Made by a program: the position numbers and the translations under genes. The notes beneath the pieces were generated by a model. It was not told the DNA's origin and ran no database searches. It worked only from the letters and a program-made list of their open reading frames with translations. A stretch of DNA of 64,000 bases from Sporolactobacillus sp. Y61 (GTDB lineage: Bacteria; Bacillota; Bacilli; Bacillales; Sporolactobacillaceae), in NCBI RefSeq assembly GCF_040529185.1, contig NZ_CP159510.1:2728001-2792000 (forward strand). Reading direction: 5' to 3'. Shown one piece after another: positions 41,027 to 52,277 of the stretch; position 1 is the first letter of the stretch, and each line of letters begins with the position of its first letter.

Positions 41027-42580
41027 ATGACACGTCAATCTTTTCTGAAAGGCTCATTTATTCTGATGGCTGCCGGGCTCATTACACGGATCCTTGGTAT
41101 GATTAACGGAATGATCCTGTCAAGAGTGATCGGAGACGAAGGGGTTGGCCTCTTTATGATGGCCTTCCCGGCCATGCTGCTGATTGTCACCCTGACAGAA
41201 CTCGGACTTCCTGTTGCCATATCCAAACTGGTAGCAGAAGCAGAAACCTTCGGGGACAGGAAAAAAATCAGGTTAATCCTCATCCTCTCGCTTACCATTG
41301 TCTGTTTGATCAGTATTATCCTGACGTCAGCCATGCTGCTTGCCATACCGGTGACGGCAAAATATCTTTTCGCCGATACCCGGGTGGTTTATCCCCTTCT
41401 GGCGATTACACCGGTGATTCCGATCGTTGCCATCAGCTCCGTCCTGCGCGGTTATTTTCAGGGCATTCGCAATATGAAACCTTACGCATTCTCCGGTATC
41501 GTTGAACAGGTCGTGCGGATTTCCCTCGTCGTTACTCTGGCGAACCTGTTAATGCCTTACGGTGTTGCTTACGCGGCTGCGGGGGCGATGATCGCCGGAG
41601 CCGCGGGCGAGTGCGCTTCACTTCTGTACATGCTTCGCATGTTCAGAAAGAGCGGCGGCATCCGGCTGAACATGCAGAGCCTGAGCCTGCTGAAGGGAAG
41701 TCGTACTACACTGCGCCGCCTGCTGAATATCGGATTGCCTACTATGGGCAGCCGCCTGATCGGTTCACTCAGCAGTTTTCTTGAACCGATGATCGTCTCG
41801 CACAGTCTGCTGATTGCCGGCTATTCAATCAAAACCTCTGCTGAACTTTACGGACAGCTGACCGGTTATGCACTCACCCTGCTTCTATTGCCTGGTTTTA
41901 TCACCCATGCGCTGCACATCTCACTGGTTCCGGCGATCAGTGAAGCGATTGTCCGAAAAGATTACGGCATGATCCATTACCGTCTTAATCAATCACTTCG
42001 AATTGCGATGCTGACCGGGGGACTCTCACTGGTTGTGACCTTTTCATTTGCAGCGCCCTTAATGCAAATGATTTACGAAGCACCTGAAGCGGCATACTTT
42101 ATCCACATCATGGCTCCTTTTTTCATGATTCTGTATTTTCAGGCGCCACTGCATGCTGTTCTTCAGGCACTCGATCTCGCAAAAGCAGCGATGATCAATA
42201 CGCTGATCGGTGCAGTGGTTAAGATCGTCACCCTGTTTCTCCTGACCAGTAATCCGGAATTTGGCATTGCGGGGACTGCCCTGGCCATCTGCATCAATGT
42301 TGTCCTGGTCACTTTCCTTCACGCCGCTGTCATTTTTAAGACCATCGGCTTCTCCCTGATTTTTAAAGATTATATTCATACAGGGATTCTGATTGCCTGT
42401 TCAGGGATTCTTGCTCACTATCTTATCGGAAAGGCCTTAATCACCTGGTCCCTTGTTCCAAGAACCCTGGCTTTAATGACAGCCATCAGTCTGTTTTATC
42501 TGCTGCTTGGATCGTTTCTCGGTATCATCCGCAGAGATCAGCTGGCTCAGTTGCCGGTGGTTGGAAAATGGATTGCTTAA
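41027..42580 (+). CDS. spoVB: Stage V sporulation protein B, MOP-superfamily flippase
   Basis: The 517-residue polytopic protein has about fourteen transmembrane helices and the polysaccharide/MOP exporter pattern, starting MTRQSFLKGSFILMAAGLITRILG. SpoVB is needed for spore cortex synthesis and is thought to flip lipid-linked precursors. ATG 41027 matches the family start and has AAGGCGG upstream. Its stop codon overlaps that of the convergent gene at 42577. Confidence 0.92.
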   Translation: MTRQSFLKGSFILMAAGLITRILGMINGMILSRVIGDEGVGLFMMAFPAMLLIVTLTELGLPVAISKLVAEAETFGDRKKIRLILILSLTIVCLISIILTSAMLLAIPVTAKYLFADTRVVYPLLAITPVIPIVAISSVLRGYFQGIRNMKPYAFSGIVEQVVRISLVVTLANLLMPYGVAYAAAGAMIAGAAGECASLLYMLRMFRKSGGIRLNMQSLSLLKGSRTTLRRLLNIGLPTMGSRLIGSLSSFLEPMIVSHSLLIAGYSIKTSAELYGQLTGYALTLLLLPGFITHALHISLVPAISEAIVRKDYGMIHYRLNQSLRIAMLTGGLSLVVTFSFAAPLMQMIYEAPEAAYFIHIMAPFFMILYFQAPLHAVLQALDLAKAAMINTLIGAVVKIVTLFLLTSNPEFGIAGTALAICINVVLVTFLHAAVIFKTIGFSLIFKDYIHTGILIACSGILAHYLIGKALITWSLVPRTLALMTAISLFYLLLGSFLGIIRRDQLAQLPVVGKWIA

Positions 42581-43107
42581 ACCTCATGTGGATCTCTGGT
42601 CAAATCCATGAAGAAATTGCCAGTCTGGTCAATCGTCAGGTATTTAACCAGACGAATATCCCGATAGCCGTATTTTCTCAGTTCCTGCTTCAGCCAAAGC
42701 TGAGTCCTGCCAATCTTAAACAGATTATCCAGGCGACACTTTCCATCCTCGATTAAGGGCAGTCCCATCTGCGGCCAGGGCTGCCGGAAGGGTTCATGAA
42801 CAAGTTTCGCGCCAGCATCAGATAAACTGGCGGGCACTGACTGAGATATCCTGTTCTCTGAGGGTCTCCGCCACTTATTAAAAAGCAGAGAACACCTGAA
42901 ACACAGAATCAGAACAGCAATCGGTATAAGAAACAGAAACAGCGGAATATCCGGATGGATCACGGCCGCCAGTGACATTCCGACCGCCATAAAAAGCCAC
43001 ATCAGTTCCGATATTTTTCGGTCGGAAGGTTTTTCCGGCATCAGGTTTCTGAAACCGACCCATAAAATGATCAATAAAAAAATGATTCTGGCTACAGCCG
43101 TTCCCAT
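42577..43107 (-). CDS. Membrane protein with DUF421-like C-terminus
   Basis: The 176-residue protein has an N-terminal region with about three transmembrane helices (residues 5-70) and a soluble C-terminal part in which LPLIEDGKCRLDNLF is followed by LKQELRKYGYRDIRLVKYL and a GNF turn, like the cytoplasmic DUF421 domain of the YetF/YrbG family. The membrane part is not clearly conserved. ATG 43107 has GGAGG eight bases upstream. B. subtilis carries yrbG near spoVB, so this may be a diverged orthologue; function unknown. Confidence 0.65.
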   Translation of the reverse strand: MGTAVARIIFLLIILWVGFRNLMPEKPSDRKISELMWLFMAVGMSLAAVIHPDIPLFLFLIPIAVLILCFRCSLLFNKWRRPSENRISQSVPASLSDAGAKLVHEPFRQPWPQMGLPLIEDGKCRLDNLFKIGRTQLWLKQELRKYGYRDIRLVKYLTIDQTGNFFMDLTRDPHEV

Positions 43108-43269
43108 GCTTTTTTCCTCCATGATTTCTTCAACACGTCCTACAGGGTTAGTATGAACGAAATCCGATGGATCATGAATGCCGGTTGTCATGAAAATGGG
43201 CTTGTCCGAATAGACATGTAGCATAGCGGCGCATGAACAGCTGCAGTTCTCATTTCCGGAGGTGTTCCT

Positions 43270-43653
43270 ATGGCTCGAAACTGGCTTTCTGCCGTGACTT
43301 ATGGTATCGCCACATCGATCATTATCGTCCTGGCATCCGCCTTTCTGCTTGCCTCTCTTCTGAGGTTCACCAGCTTCGCGGAAACAAGCGGAACCGTCCT
43401 TCCAGTCGTCATTTCTATAACGGCTCTGTTTATCGGCGGCGTGATCAGCGGATCGAAATTAAAGGAGAGAGGCCTGCTGATTGGCGCAGTAACCGGCCTG
43501 TTTTACTGTCTCTTCAGTCTGTTTTTTCAATACCTGGGTCTTGACCACTGGCCGGGGCTGATGCAATATGTTTATTTTCTGGCTAATATTGCATCTGCAG
43601 CGATTGGCGGAATTGTCGGTGTCAATTTATTTTCAGGCCGGCACCACTATTGA
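43270..43653 (+). CDS. yrzE: TIGR04086 family membrane protein (YrzE-like)
   Basis: The 127-residue protein has four hydrophobic helices and little else, with GGVISGSKLKERGLLIGAVTG in the middle, typical of the TIGR04086/YrzE family next to yajC and spoVB in Bacilli. Function unknown. GGAGGTG precedes ATG 43270. Two hairpins follow, one a terminator. Confidence 0.78.
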   Translation: MARNWLSAVTYGIATSIIIVLASAFLLASLLRFTSFAETSGTVLPVVISITALFIGGVISGSKLKERGLLIGAVTGLFYCLFSLFFQYLGLDHWPGLMQYVYFLANIASAAIGGIVGVNLFSGRHHY

Positions 43654-43687
43654 TCCTGGTCAACATCCGCCGCCCGGGCTGATGTTG

Positions 43688-43719
43688 AAAAACGGCCCCG
43701 ATAAATGGGGGCCGTTTTT
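43688..43719. terminator. Bidirectional terminator between yrzE and yajC
   Basis: AAAACGGCCCC pairs with GGGGCCGTTTT, with T-runs on both strands. It ends yrzE on plus and could end the yajC unit on minus. An upstream hairpin at 43661-43687 (CAACATC with GATGTTG) is adjacent. Confidence 0.85.
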
Positions 43720-43802
43720 CCTCAACTGGGAAGTAAAAAGATCATGCGTGTAAGGGCAACACTGACTCAGCCAGCGCCATGAGTCTTACTGAGCCCGTTT
43801 TT

Positions 43803-44153
43803 TTAATTACTTCCCTTACTTCCTTTTTCTTCTTTTCCCGGCTTTTCTTCCTTATCCTTTTCCTTACTTTCGGATTGAGCATGTGCATTTGCAGATTTCT
43901 TTACAATAGCACGAATTGCATTCCGTTCATAAGTCAGCTTGCTGCTGCTGCTTCGTAGTACCACGGTCCGTTCATCGAACGATTCAACCGTTCCCTGAAG
44001 CCCTCCGATGGTTACAATTTTGTCACCCTTCTGAAGTGATGCCTGCATTTCACGCGTCTCCTTATTCCGCTTCTGCTGCGGACGGATAAGCAGAAAATAG
44101 AAAATCGCAACGAAAATCAGAAGGGGTATCAGTATACCAGTAATCCCTTCCAT
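43803..44153 (-). CDS. yajC: Preprotein translocase subunit YajC
   Basis: The 116-residue protein has a single N-terminal helix (about residues 4-23), then RPQQKRNKETREMQASLQKGDKIVTIGGL, the YajC signature, and a long charged tail rich in Lys/Glu. YajC associates with SecDF. It follows tgt by 22 bases. Confidence 0.92.
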   Translation of the reverse strand: MEGITGILIPLLIFVAIFYFLLIRPQQKRNKETREMQASLQKGDKIVTIGGLQGTVESFDERTVVLRSSSSKLTYERNAIRAIVKKSANAHAQSESKEKDKEEKPGKEEKGSKGSN

Positions 44154-44175
44154 GATAAGCCTCCCTTTAACTCAT

Positions 44176-46361
<2,186 letters not shown>

Positions 46362-46383
46362 GAATTTCAGCACTCTCTTTCAC

Positions 46384-46584
46384 TTAACGTAGATGATTAA
46401 TCAGATAAAAAATTAATGAAACCACGACACTGATCACAAGACAGGTGACAATGGGAAATATGAATGTAACGTTGCCTTTTTTTATAAAAATATCACCGGG
46501 CAACCGGCCGATCAGCGGCCAGAAGAGACCAACCAAAAACAAAATCACCCCGGCCGTCATCAGAAGTTTTCCAATATCCCCCAC
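46384..46584 (-). CDS. DUF2905 family small membrane protein
   Basis: The 66-residue protein has two transmembrane helices linked by a loop with IGRLPGDIFIKKGN, the DUF2905 signature. The family is common next to ruvB and queA. Function unknown. Confidence 0.82.
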   Translation of the reverse strand: MGDIGKLLMTAGVILFLVGLFWPLIGRLPGDIFIKKGNVTFIFPIVTCLVISVVVSLIFYLINHLR

Positions 46585-46587
46585 CGT

Positions 46588-47600
46588 TCAGACACCCCTC
46601 TCTATGTTGAGATGCCGATAAGCAAGATCTGTCGCAATACGTCCGCGCGGTGTTCGCTGGATGAATCCGATCTGAAGCAGATAAGGTTCATGTACATCTT
46701 CAATCGTATGCCGTTCTTCGCCAATTGCAGCAGATAACGTATCCAGCCCTACAGGACCGCCATTGAATTTTCGAATGATCCCTTCAATCAGCTGATGATC
46801 GACCCGGTCAAGGCCTGAATCATCAACGTGAAGACGGCTGAGACTGGTTCTGGCTGTCTCCCTGTTTATCCGTCCATCTGCCTCAACCTGGGCAAAATCA
46901 CGGATTCTTTTCAACAGCCGGTTGGCAATACGCGGCGTGCCACGAGACCGTCGGGCAATTTCGTTACAGGCATCATCATCAATCGCGGCATGAAGCACAG
47001 CAGCCGTTCTCCGGACAATTCTGGAAAGTTCCTCAGGATTATAGAACTGTAGACGGCTGATGACACCGAAGCGGTCACGGAGTGGCGGAGAAAGATACCC
47101 GGCACGTGTCGTAGCGCCTACAAGCGTAAACGGCGGAAGAGTCAGTCGAACCGAATGAGCGGTATCGTCCTTTCCAATCACAATGTCCATGCAGAAATCT
47201 TCCATTGCAGGATAGAGGACTTCCTCGATGTGGCGGCTGAGCCGGTGAATTTCGTCAATAAACAGGACATCACCCGGCTCAAGAGACGAAAGAATGGCAG
47301 CCAGATCCCCGGACGTTCAAGTGCCGGTCCGGATGTGGTCCGTATATTCGTCCCCATCTCTGTGGCAATAATCATTGCCAGTGTTGTTTTGCCAAGCCCC
47401 GGCGGTCCATAGAGCAGTACGTGATCGAGGGGTTCATTTCTCTCCTTCGCGGCCCGGATAAAGACTTTAAGATTCCTTTTTAAATCATCCTGACCTACAT
47501 AATGATCGAGGTCGGTCGGCCGGATAGACTGTTCCATTCCATTATCTTCATTTGTGGATTCACTTGACAGCAGTCGATCGGCACCTTCCATAGTATTCAC
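46588..47600 (-). pseudogene. ruvB: Holliday junction helicase RuvB, frameshifted
   Basis: RuvB is the hexameric AAA+ motor of branch migration. The first part shows [17 protein letters not shown] and Walker [15 protein letters not shown]. The frame breaks at 47307-47310 after PALERPG: a fifth G in the GGGG run restores [20 protein letters not shown] and leads into Walker [12 protein letters not shown] in the other frame. The second part has sensor 1 [19 protein letters not shown] and the winged-helix C-terminus. Corrected length is about 337 residues, as usual. One base lost from a homopolymer; sequencing error is likely. Confidence 0.92.
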
Positions 47601-47606
47601 CTGCTT

Positions 47607-48197
47607 TCATCGCCTGACCATCAGACGAAGCGCTTCTTTCACATAATTTTCAGCGGATAATTCCTTCTTTTTCAATTCAGGCATCACTTTGTTGATTTCC
47701 CGCTCAGAATACCCCAGCATTTTCAAAGCATCAATGGCTTCGTTCAAAGCGGAGCTCTGCGTCTCTCCCGCTGATTCACTGCGCTGGAGGGCAGCAGAAT
47801 TCGCTATCTTTCCCTTTAAATCCAATATAATCTGTGCAGCTGTTTTTTTACCTATGCCGGGAAAACGGGTCAGATATTTATCGTCTTTTGCCTCAATGGC
47901 CTGAATAATGCTTTCCGGACTTCCCGAAGCAAGAACAGCAAGCGCACTCTTCGGCCCAATTCCGGAAACCGTTAACAGCCGGATAAATAACTCACGTTCA
48001 TCACGGGACTTAAAACCGAAGAGCAGCATCGCATCTTCCCGGACATATTGGTAAATATAAACCTTTATTTCATGGTTAAGGGACGTCTGCCAGGTAAAAG
48101 GATTGGCACAGACAACTTTGAATCCGATCCCGTTCTGTTCGATGACAATCCCGTTTCCCGACAGCCAGGTCAGGATTCCTTTTATATAGTCAAACAC
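47607..48197 (-). CDS. ruvA: Holliday junction DNA helicase subunit RuvA
   Basis: The 196-residue protein has the N-terminal OB domain (MFDYIKGILTWLSGNGIVIE), two helix-hairpin-helix motifs (VSGIGPKSALAVLA and FPGIGKKTAAQIILDL), and the C-terminal RuvB-binding domain (EAIDALKMLGYSEREI). It tetramerises on four-way junctions. Ends six bases before ruvB. Confidence 0.96.
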   Translation of the reverse strand: MFDYIKGILTWLSGNGIVIEQNGIGFKVVCANPFTWQTSLNHEIKVYIYQYVREDAMLLFGFKSRDERELFIRLLTVSGIGPKSALAVLASGSPESIIQAIEAKDDKYLTRFPGIGKKTAAQIILDLKGKIANSAALQRSESAGETQSSALNEAIDALKMLGYSEREINKVMPELKKKELSAENYVKEALRLMVRR

Positions 48198-48281
48198 TCA
48201 CGAAACTCCTCCAGCCTCACGCGGCCCGTACATTCACTCAATATCATAGCACACAGAACCGTGGTCTCACAAAAAACGCAA

Positions 48282-48310
48282 AAGAAAAAGAGCATTCAGG
48301 CTGAATGCTC
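48282..48310 (-). terminator. Terminator after yebC
   Basis: On the minus strand GAGCATTCAG pairs with CTGAATGCTC, with almost no loop bases between the arms, and is followed by TTTTTCTTTT. It separates yebC from ruvA. Confidence 0.85.
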
Positions 48311-48342
48311 GAGTCTGATTTTTTTAACAGCCGGTAATTCAA

Positions 48343-49067
48343 TCAGGCTTCTTCCAGGTTACTGTAAATATCCTGGACATCGTCATTGTTTTCCAGAGCA
48401 TCCATCAGGTTCTGCATTTTTTCAAGGTCTTTACCATTCAGCGCTGTTTTCGTTTTGGGAACCATAGCCACTTCTGCCCTGTCTATCTCATATTGCTTTT
48501 CTTCAAGTGCTTTTTTCACATCTTCAAAAGCTGACGGCGCCGTTATGATAATGAAACGATCCTCCCTGGATTTCAGATCGTCCGCCCCGCATCGAGTGCA
48601 TCCATCATCAACTGATCTTCATCAAGGCCCTCTTTTTTCTCGATTTCTATCAGGCCCTGCTGATCAAACATAAAGGCTACACTTCCGGATTCACCCAGAT
48701 TGCCCCCGCTTTTTGTAAAGGCGTGTCTGATCTCGGAGGCCGAGCGATTCCTGTTATCCGTAAGCACGTCAACCATCACGGCAACACCGCCTGGTCCATA
48801 CCCTTCGTACGTGATCTCACTGTAGCTGACACCGTCAAGATTTCCTGTCGCTTTTTTGATTGCCCGGGAAATGTTGTCATTAGGCATGTTCTCTGCTTTA
48901 GCTTTTTCAATTGCATGGCGCAGGCCGGCATTCATATCCGGATCGCCGCCCCCATGTTTTGCCTCGAGATAAATATCTTTGGAAAGCTTCATAAAGATTT
49001 TTCCGCGAATGGCATCCATAGCGTTTTTCTTATGCTGTATATTATTCCATTTTGAATGTCCGGACAT
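48343..49067 (-). pseudogene. yebC: YebC/PmpR family regulator, frameshifted
   Basis: YebC-family proteins are small DNA-binding or ribosome-associated factors; recent work links some to translation of proline stretches. The first part starts [22 protein letters not shown] and runs to DALDAG. The frame then stops at 48573. In the next frame the normal C-terminus continues ([19 protein letters not shown] to NNDDVQDIYSNLEEA) and stops at 48343. Adding one G to the GGGG run at 48585-48588 joins both into about 241 residues, the family length. A sequencing error is likely. Confidence 0.9.
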
Positions 49068-49235
49068 ATTTTTTCCCCTCTCATTGATTCTTTATGTCTG
49101 GTCAGAAAAGAAGGCGCAAATCAAGCCGCACAGCCCTTGACCGGCCACGCAGCTGATAACGTCTGATCTCTGTTCCAATTCTCTGAACCCTGATCCAAAC
49201 ACGTTTCCGTAATTATTATACATATTTTTGCTTAT

Positions 49236-49268
49236 GAAAAAAAGAGCAAGGGCAACCCCCTACTCTTT
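49236..49268 (-). terminator. Terminator after coxA
   Basis: On the minus strand AAAGAGTAGGGG pairs with CCCTTGCTCTTT and is followed by seven T. Confidence 0.75.
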
Positions 49269-49279
49269 TCTCCACAGAA

Positions 49280-49861
49280 TTATCTGTCGTTGTTTTCAAA
49301 CGGGCGTTTCAGTGCGTTCGCCAGATCATCGATAATCCCTGTTATATCGGCACCTGCTTCACGCATGCCCCGTCGTCCTGCATTAAAATTTGTTTCTGCT
49401 GTCGTAATTCGGTTTACATAACGTGTATCAGATGTCACATAGACCCGCCTGTCACCTGTGATCGGTTTGATTGCGGCACGGACCTTTTTCTCAACATCCT
49501 CGTTATTCGTCCCGGCATTTTCAGGAACGACACCTACCGCCACATTGTTTCTACTGACAATGGCATGAGCCCTGTCTACACCTGGAACCGCATCAGCGCG
49601 TTGAGCAATCCGTTGCGCAAGACGGCGTTCCTGACCATAACCAGGACGACCCTGACTCCGATCCTGAGCCATATTGTTGTTTACATTGTCCGGCGTACCC
49701 GGATCATTCGTGAAATTCCGGTCATTTTGGTCGGCCGTCCGGAAAGTGACATTTCGCATCCCGTCCCGATTTTTATCATACGCTGCATTGTCCGGCTGAC
49801 ATCCAAATAAAACACCACTCAGAGTGAGAACCGAACCCATAGTCAATAGTGTCCTTTTCAA
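49280..49861 (-). CDS. coxA: YhcN/YlaJ family sporulation lipoprotein (CoxA-like)
   Basis: The 193-residue protein has a lipoprotein signal (MKRTLLTMGSVLTLSGVLFGC, lipobox LFGC with Cys21), an Asn/Asp-rich linker, and the YhcN/YlaJ domain with IAQRADAVPGVDRAHAIVS and NNVAVGVV. Such proteins are spore-associated. Its place between yebC and safA matches B. subtilis coxA (yrbB), a cortex protein. It follows safA in the direction of transcription, after about 90 bases. Confidence 0.85.
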   Translation of the reverse strand: MKRTLLTMGSVLTLSGVLFGCQPDNAAYDKNRDGMRNVTFRTADQNDRNFTNDPGTPDNVNNNMAQDRSQGRPGYGQERRLAQRIAQRADAVPGVDRAHAIVSRNNVAVGVVPENAGTNNEDVEKKVRAAIKPITGDRRVYVTSDTRYVNRITTAETNFNAGRRGMREAGADITGIIDDLANALKRPFENNDR

Positions 49862-49951
49862 AATAAAATCCCCCTTTCGCCTTTATCTTGTGTGGGAAAA
49901 GGGGAATTTACGCTGATGAATTTTTACCGGATATTTAGATAAAAATGGCAT

Positions 49952-51370
49952 TTATTTTTTCTTATTGGCATCATTGTCATTTACGGACTTATAAGCCGGT
50001 TTATGTGACACAGGTGACTGCGTATAAGGCGACTGCGGAGGCTGGTTTCCACCATAATATCCCGCCACCGGCATATTGCCGAACGGGGTGTACGGCGCAT
50101 GCTGAACTGGATAGCTTCCCGTGCCGCCACAATTACAGGGTTTTTTCGACTGATTCGGCATCATATAGGGATAAGGATAGCCTCCGATTGTTCCCTGAGC
50201 ACCGACAGGATTCATCTTTCCTGACGATTTTCCAGCCGTCGGGTAGGGAAAAGAGGCGGGTGATACGTTCGTCGCTTTCATTCCGCCAATGGGTTTTTCA
50301 GGAGAAACGGCTCCCTGCGCAAGAAACGGGTAGTTATTCTTTGGTTTCTGTGCCGGTTTATAAATGTTCTCTGACGGATTGGCGGGCAAACCCGATTTGT
50401 TTACTGGCTTTTTCCCGGATGCCGGCTGGCTCTCTGCCGGTTTTTTTTTCATCTGTGCTGACGGGCTGGTCGGGTACATCTGCGTGGCAGGACTTACCGC
50501 CGGCCATGGATTAGCCTGTGACGCCGGACTCGTCGCCGTTGGATTCGGCTGATAAGCAGGACTTGCCATTGGCCACGGATTAGCCTGTGACGCCGGACTC
50601 GTCGCCGTTGGATTCGGCTGATAAGCAGGACTTACCGCCGGCCATGGATTAGCCTGTGACGCCGGACTCGTCGCCGTTGGATTCGGCTGATAAGCAGGAC
50701 TTGCCGCCGGCCACGGATTAGCCTGAGTCGACGGACTCGTCGCCGTTGGATTCGGCTGATAAGCAGGACTTGCCGCCGGCCACGGATTAGCCTGTGACGC
50801 CGGACTCGTCGCCGTTGGATTCGGCTGATAAGCAGGACTTGCCGCCGGCCACGGATTAGCCTGAGTCGACGGGCTCACATCAGACCAGTGATTCCCCATT
50901 TGATACGGACTGACAGGATTTGTCGCTGAAGGGTCAGTCTGCAGAAAAGGAAAAACCGGTACCTGATTCATATCATGGGCGCTATACGAAAGCGCGTTGC
51001 CTGCAGCCGAATAATCCCCTTCCTTCGGATAAAAGATATCTTTAAATTCCTCCTTTTCTTTCTCCGGATTTGCGGAAGGCTGATTCAACCCGGCTAACGC
51101 TCCCGGATTGGTTTCGGTCTGCTGAGAGGCAGACTGGGGCACGGATGTATTGGGCATGTCTTCCGCCGGTAAAACCTCAGGCTTTTCCGTCCGGACCGCG
51201 CTGGATACTTTAATTGCCTGTTTCTCTCCGCTGACTTTAATCTTCATGCCTCGATAAAGCGGACGTTCTTCAAGGTCAGGATTCAATTTTTTTAATTCTT
51301 CAAGCGTCATGCTATGTTTTTCTGCAATTCCGGCAGCTGAATCGCCTTGCTGTACCACATATAATTTCAC
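49952..51370 (-). CDS. safA: Spore coat assembly protein SafA-like, LysM domain with Pro-rich repeats
   Basis: The predicted 472-residue protein starts with a LysM domain (KLYVVQQGDSAAGIAEKHSM to YRGMKIKV, residues 2-47), which in SafA targets the spore cortex. The remainder is low-complexity: 23-residue repeats with NPWPAASPAYQPNPTATSP occupy about residues 165-295, and the C-terminus is rich in Tyr, Pro and Gly with a CNCGG motif, like coat proteins. GTG 51370 is preferred (MKLYVV, as in SafA) with AAAGG upstream, rather than an ATG three codons earlier. Orthology rests on the LysM start and position next to coxA. Confidence 0.82.
   Translation of the reverse strand: MKLYVVQQGDSAAGIAEKHSMTLEELKKLNPDLEERPLYRGMKIKVSGEKQAIKVSSAVRTEKPEVLPAEDMPNTSVPQSASQQTETNPGALAGLNQPSANPEKEKEEFKDIFYPKEGDYSAAGNALSYSAHDMNQVPVFPFLQTDPSATNPVSPYQMGNHWSDVSPSTQANPWPAASPAYQPNPTATSPASQANPWPAASPAYQPNPTATSPSTQANPWPAASPAYQPNPTATSPASQANPWPAVSPAYQPNPTATSPASQANPWPMASPAYQPNPTATSPASQANPWPAVSPATQMYPTSPSAQMKKKPAESQPASGKKPVNKSGLPANPSENIYKPAQKPKNNYPFLAQGAVSPEKPIGGMKATNVSPASFPYPTAGKSSGKMNPVGAQGTIGGYPYPYMMPNQSKKPCNCGGTGSYPVQHAPYTPFGNMPVAGYYGGNQPPQSPYTQSPVSHKPAYKSVNDNDANKKK
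50490..50880 (-). repeat. Tandem 69-bp repeats in safA
   Basis: A 69-base unit recurs with starts at 50510, 50579, 50648, 50717, 50786 and 50855 (ATTAGCCTG marker on the plus strand), nearly identical between copies. It encodes 23 residues in frame. Substitutions are few (Ala/Val/Met in WPAA, Ala-Ser/Ser-Thr), indicating recent expansion. Confidence 0.95.
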
Positions 51371-51594
51371 GGTTTTCATCCTTTCCTGTGAAAGTCATTT
51401 TATGTATATGGCAGACCTGGGCTTTTTGCCACTTTTTTATAGAAAACCTGGCGAAGCGAGGCCCCTGGCACCGGCTGAGCCCCATGCCCTTACACGAAAT
51501 ATGTAAAATTTTTGTCCTTTCTCATCGCGTAAAAAATGTGGAGCTGCATCATGATCCATTGAGCGTCCCCCTGTGCAGAAAATGAGATTTTGCT

Positions 51595-51600
51595 TATAAT
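51595..51600 (+). promoter_or_regulatory. Candidate -10 box for niaR
   Basis: A perfect TATAAT lies 37 bases upstream of the niaR ATG in the divergent safA-niaR spacer (51371-51636). No good -35 was found. The rest of this spacer shows no gene; a sporulation promoter for safA is expected but not identified. Confidence 0.35.
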
Positions 51601-51636
51601 GATAACTAAATGATTCATTTTCGAAAGGACATGCTT

Positions 51637-52173
51637 ATGACCCGAACCCGAGAAAGAAAATTATCTGCTTCAGCAAGGCGACGGAAAGTGCTTGGCTGTC
51701 TGTCCGCATCTTCCAGGCCAATAACAGGCGGGGAACTCGCCGACAAAATGGCCGTCAGCCGTCAGGTGATCGTTCAGGATATATCGCTTCTCAGAGCCAG
51801 AAATCACCCAATCATCGCGACGTCTCAGGGATACTTGTTTCTTTCCGGAGAAAAGCCAGGTACCAGAACACGCGTTGTTGCCTGCCGACACACCCTTGAA
51901 GAAACTGAAGATGAGCTTAATCTGATCGTTGACTGCGGCGTTACGGTAGTCAATGTTACAGTTGAACATCCGCTCTATGGCGAGATCACCGGTTCGCTGA
52001 TGATCCGAAACCGTACAGATGTCAGACTGTTCATCAGCAAGCTGCATCAGACTAATGCCTCTCTTCTTTCATCACTGACTAAAGGAGTCCATCTTCATCA
52101 GCTTGAAGCTGCTGAACAGGGGCAACTGGATCGTGCTGTCAGCGCCCTGAAAAAAGCGGGATATTTGTTGTAA
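51637..52173 (+). CDS. niaR: NAD biosynthesis transcriptional repressor NiaR (YrxA)
   Basis: The 178-residue protein has an N-terminal HTH_11 domain (RRRKVLGCLSASSRPITGGELADKM, recognition helix SRQVIVQDISLLRA) and a C-terminal 3H domain whose metal-binding histidines appear in CRHTLEETEDEL, VEHPLYGE and KGVHLHQLE. NiaR represses NAD synthesis or niacin uptake genes in response to nicotinate. ATG 51637 has AAAGGA seven bases upstream. It stands alone on the plus strand; nadABC and pheAB, its neighbours in B. subtilis, are absent. Confidence 0.9.
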   Translation: MTRTRERKLSASARRRKVLGCLSASSRPITGGELADKMAVSRQVIVQDISLLRARNHPIIATSQGYLFLSGEKPGTRTRVVACRHTLEETEDELNLIVDCGVTVVNVTVEHPLYGEITGSLMIRNRTDVRLFISKLHQTNASLLSSLTKGVHLHQLEAAEQGQLDRAVSALKKAGYLL

Positions 52174-52247
52174 AGAAAATCTGGCAACCGGCGAGCCACT
52201 GGCGGTATCGCGATTGCCGGGTTTTCTGAACCTTTTCCCGCCATAAT

Positions 52248-52274
52248 CAAAAACACGGCCGAACTGGCCGCGTT
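52248..52274 (-). terminator. Terminator after obg
   Basis: On the minus strand ACGCGGCC and GGCCGTGT pair around AGTTC and are followed by TTTTTG, four bases past the obg stop. A separate weaker inverted repeat at 52182-52226 (CTGGCAA with TTGCCGG, then TTTTC) may end niaR. Confidence 0.8.
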
Positions 52275-52277
52275 CCT

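Noticed and set aside
50490..50880. Regularly spaced repeats that might suggest CRISPR
   Set aside because: The 69-base unit is continuous without unique spacers and encodes in-frame protein repeats of safA.
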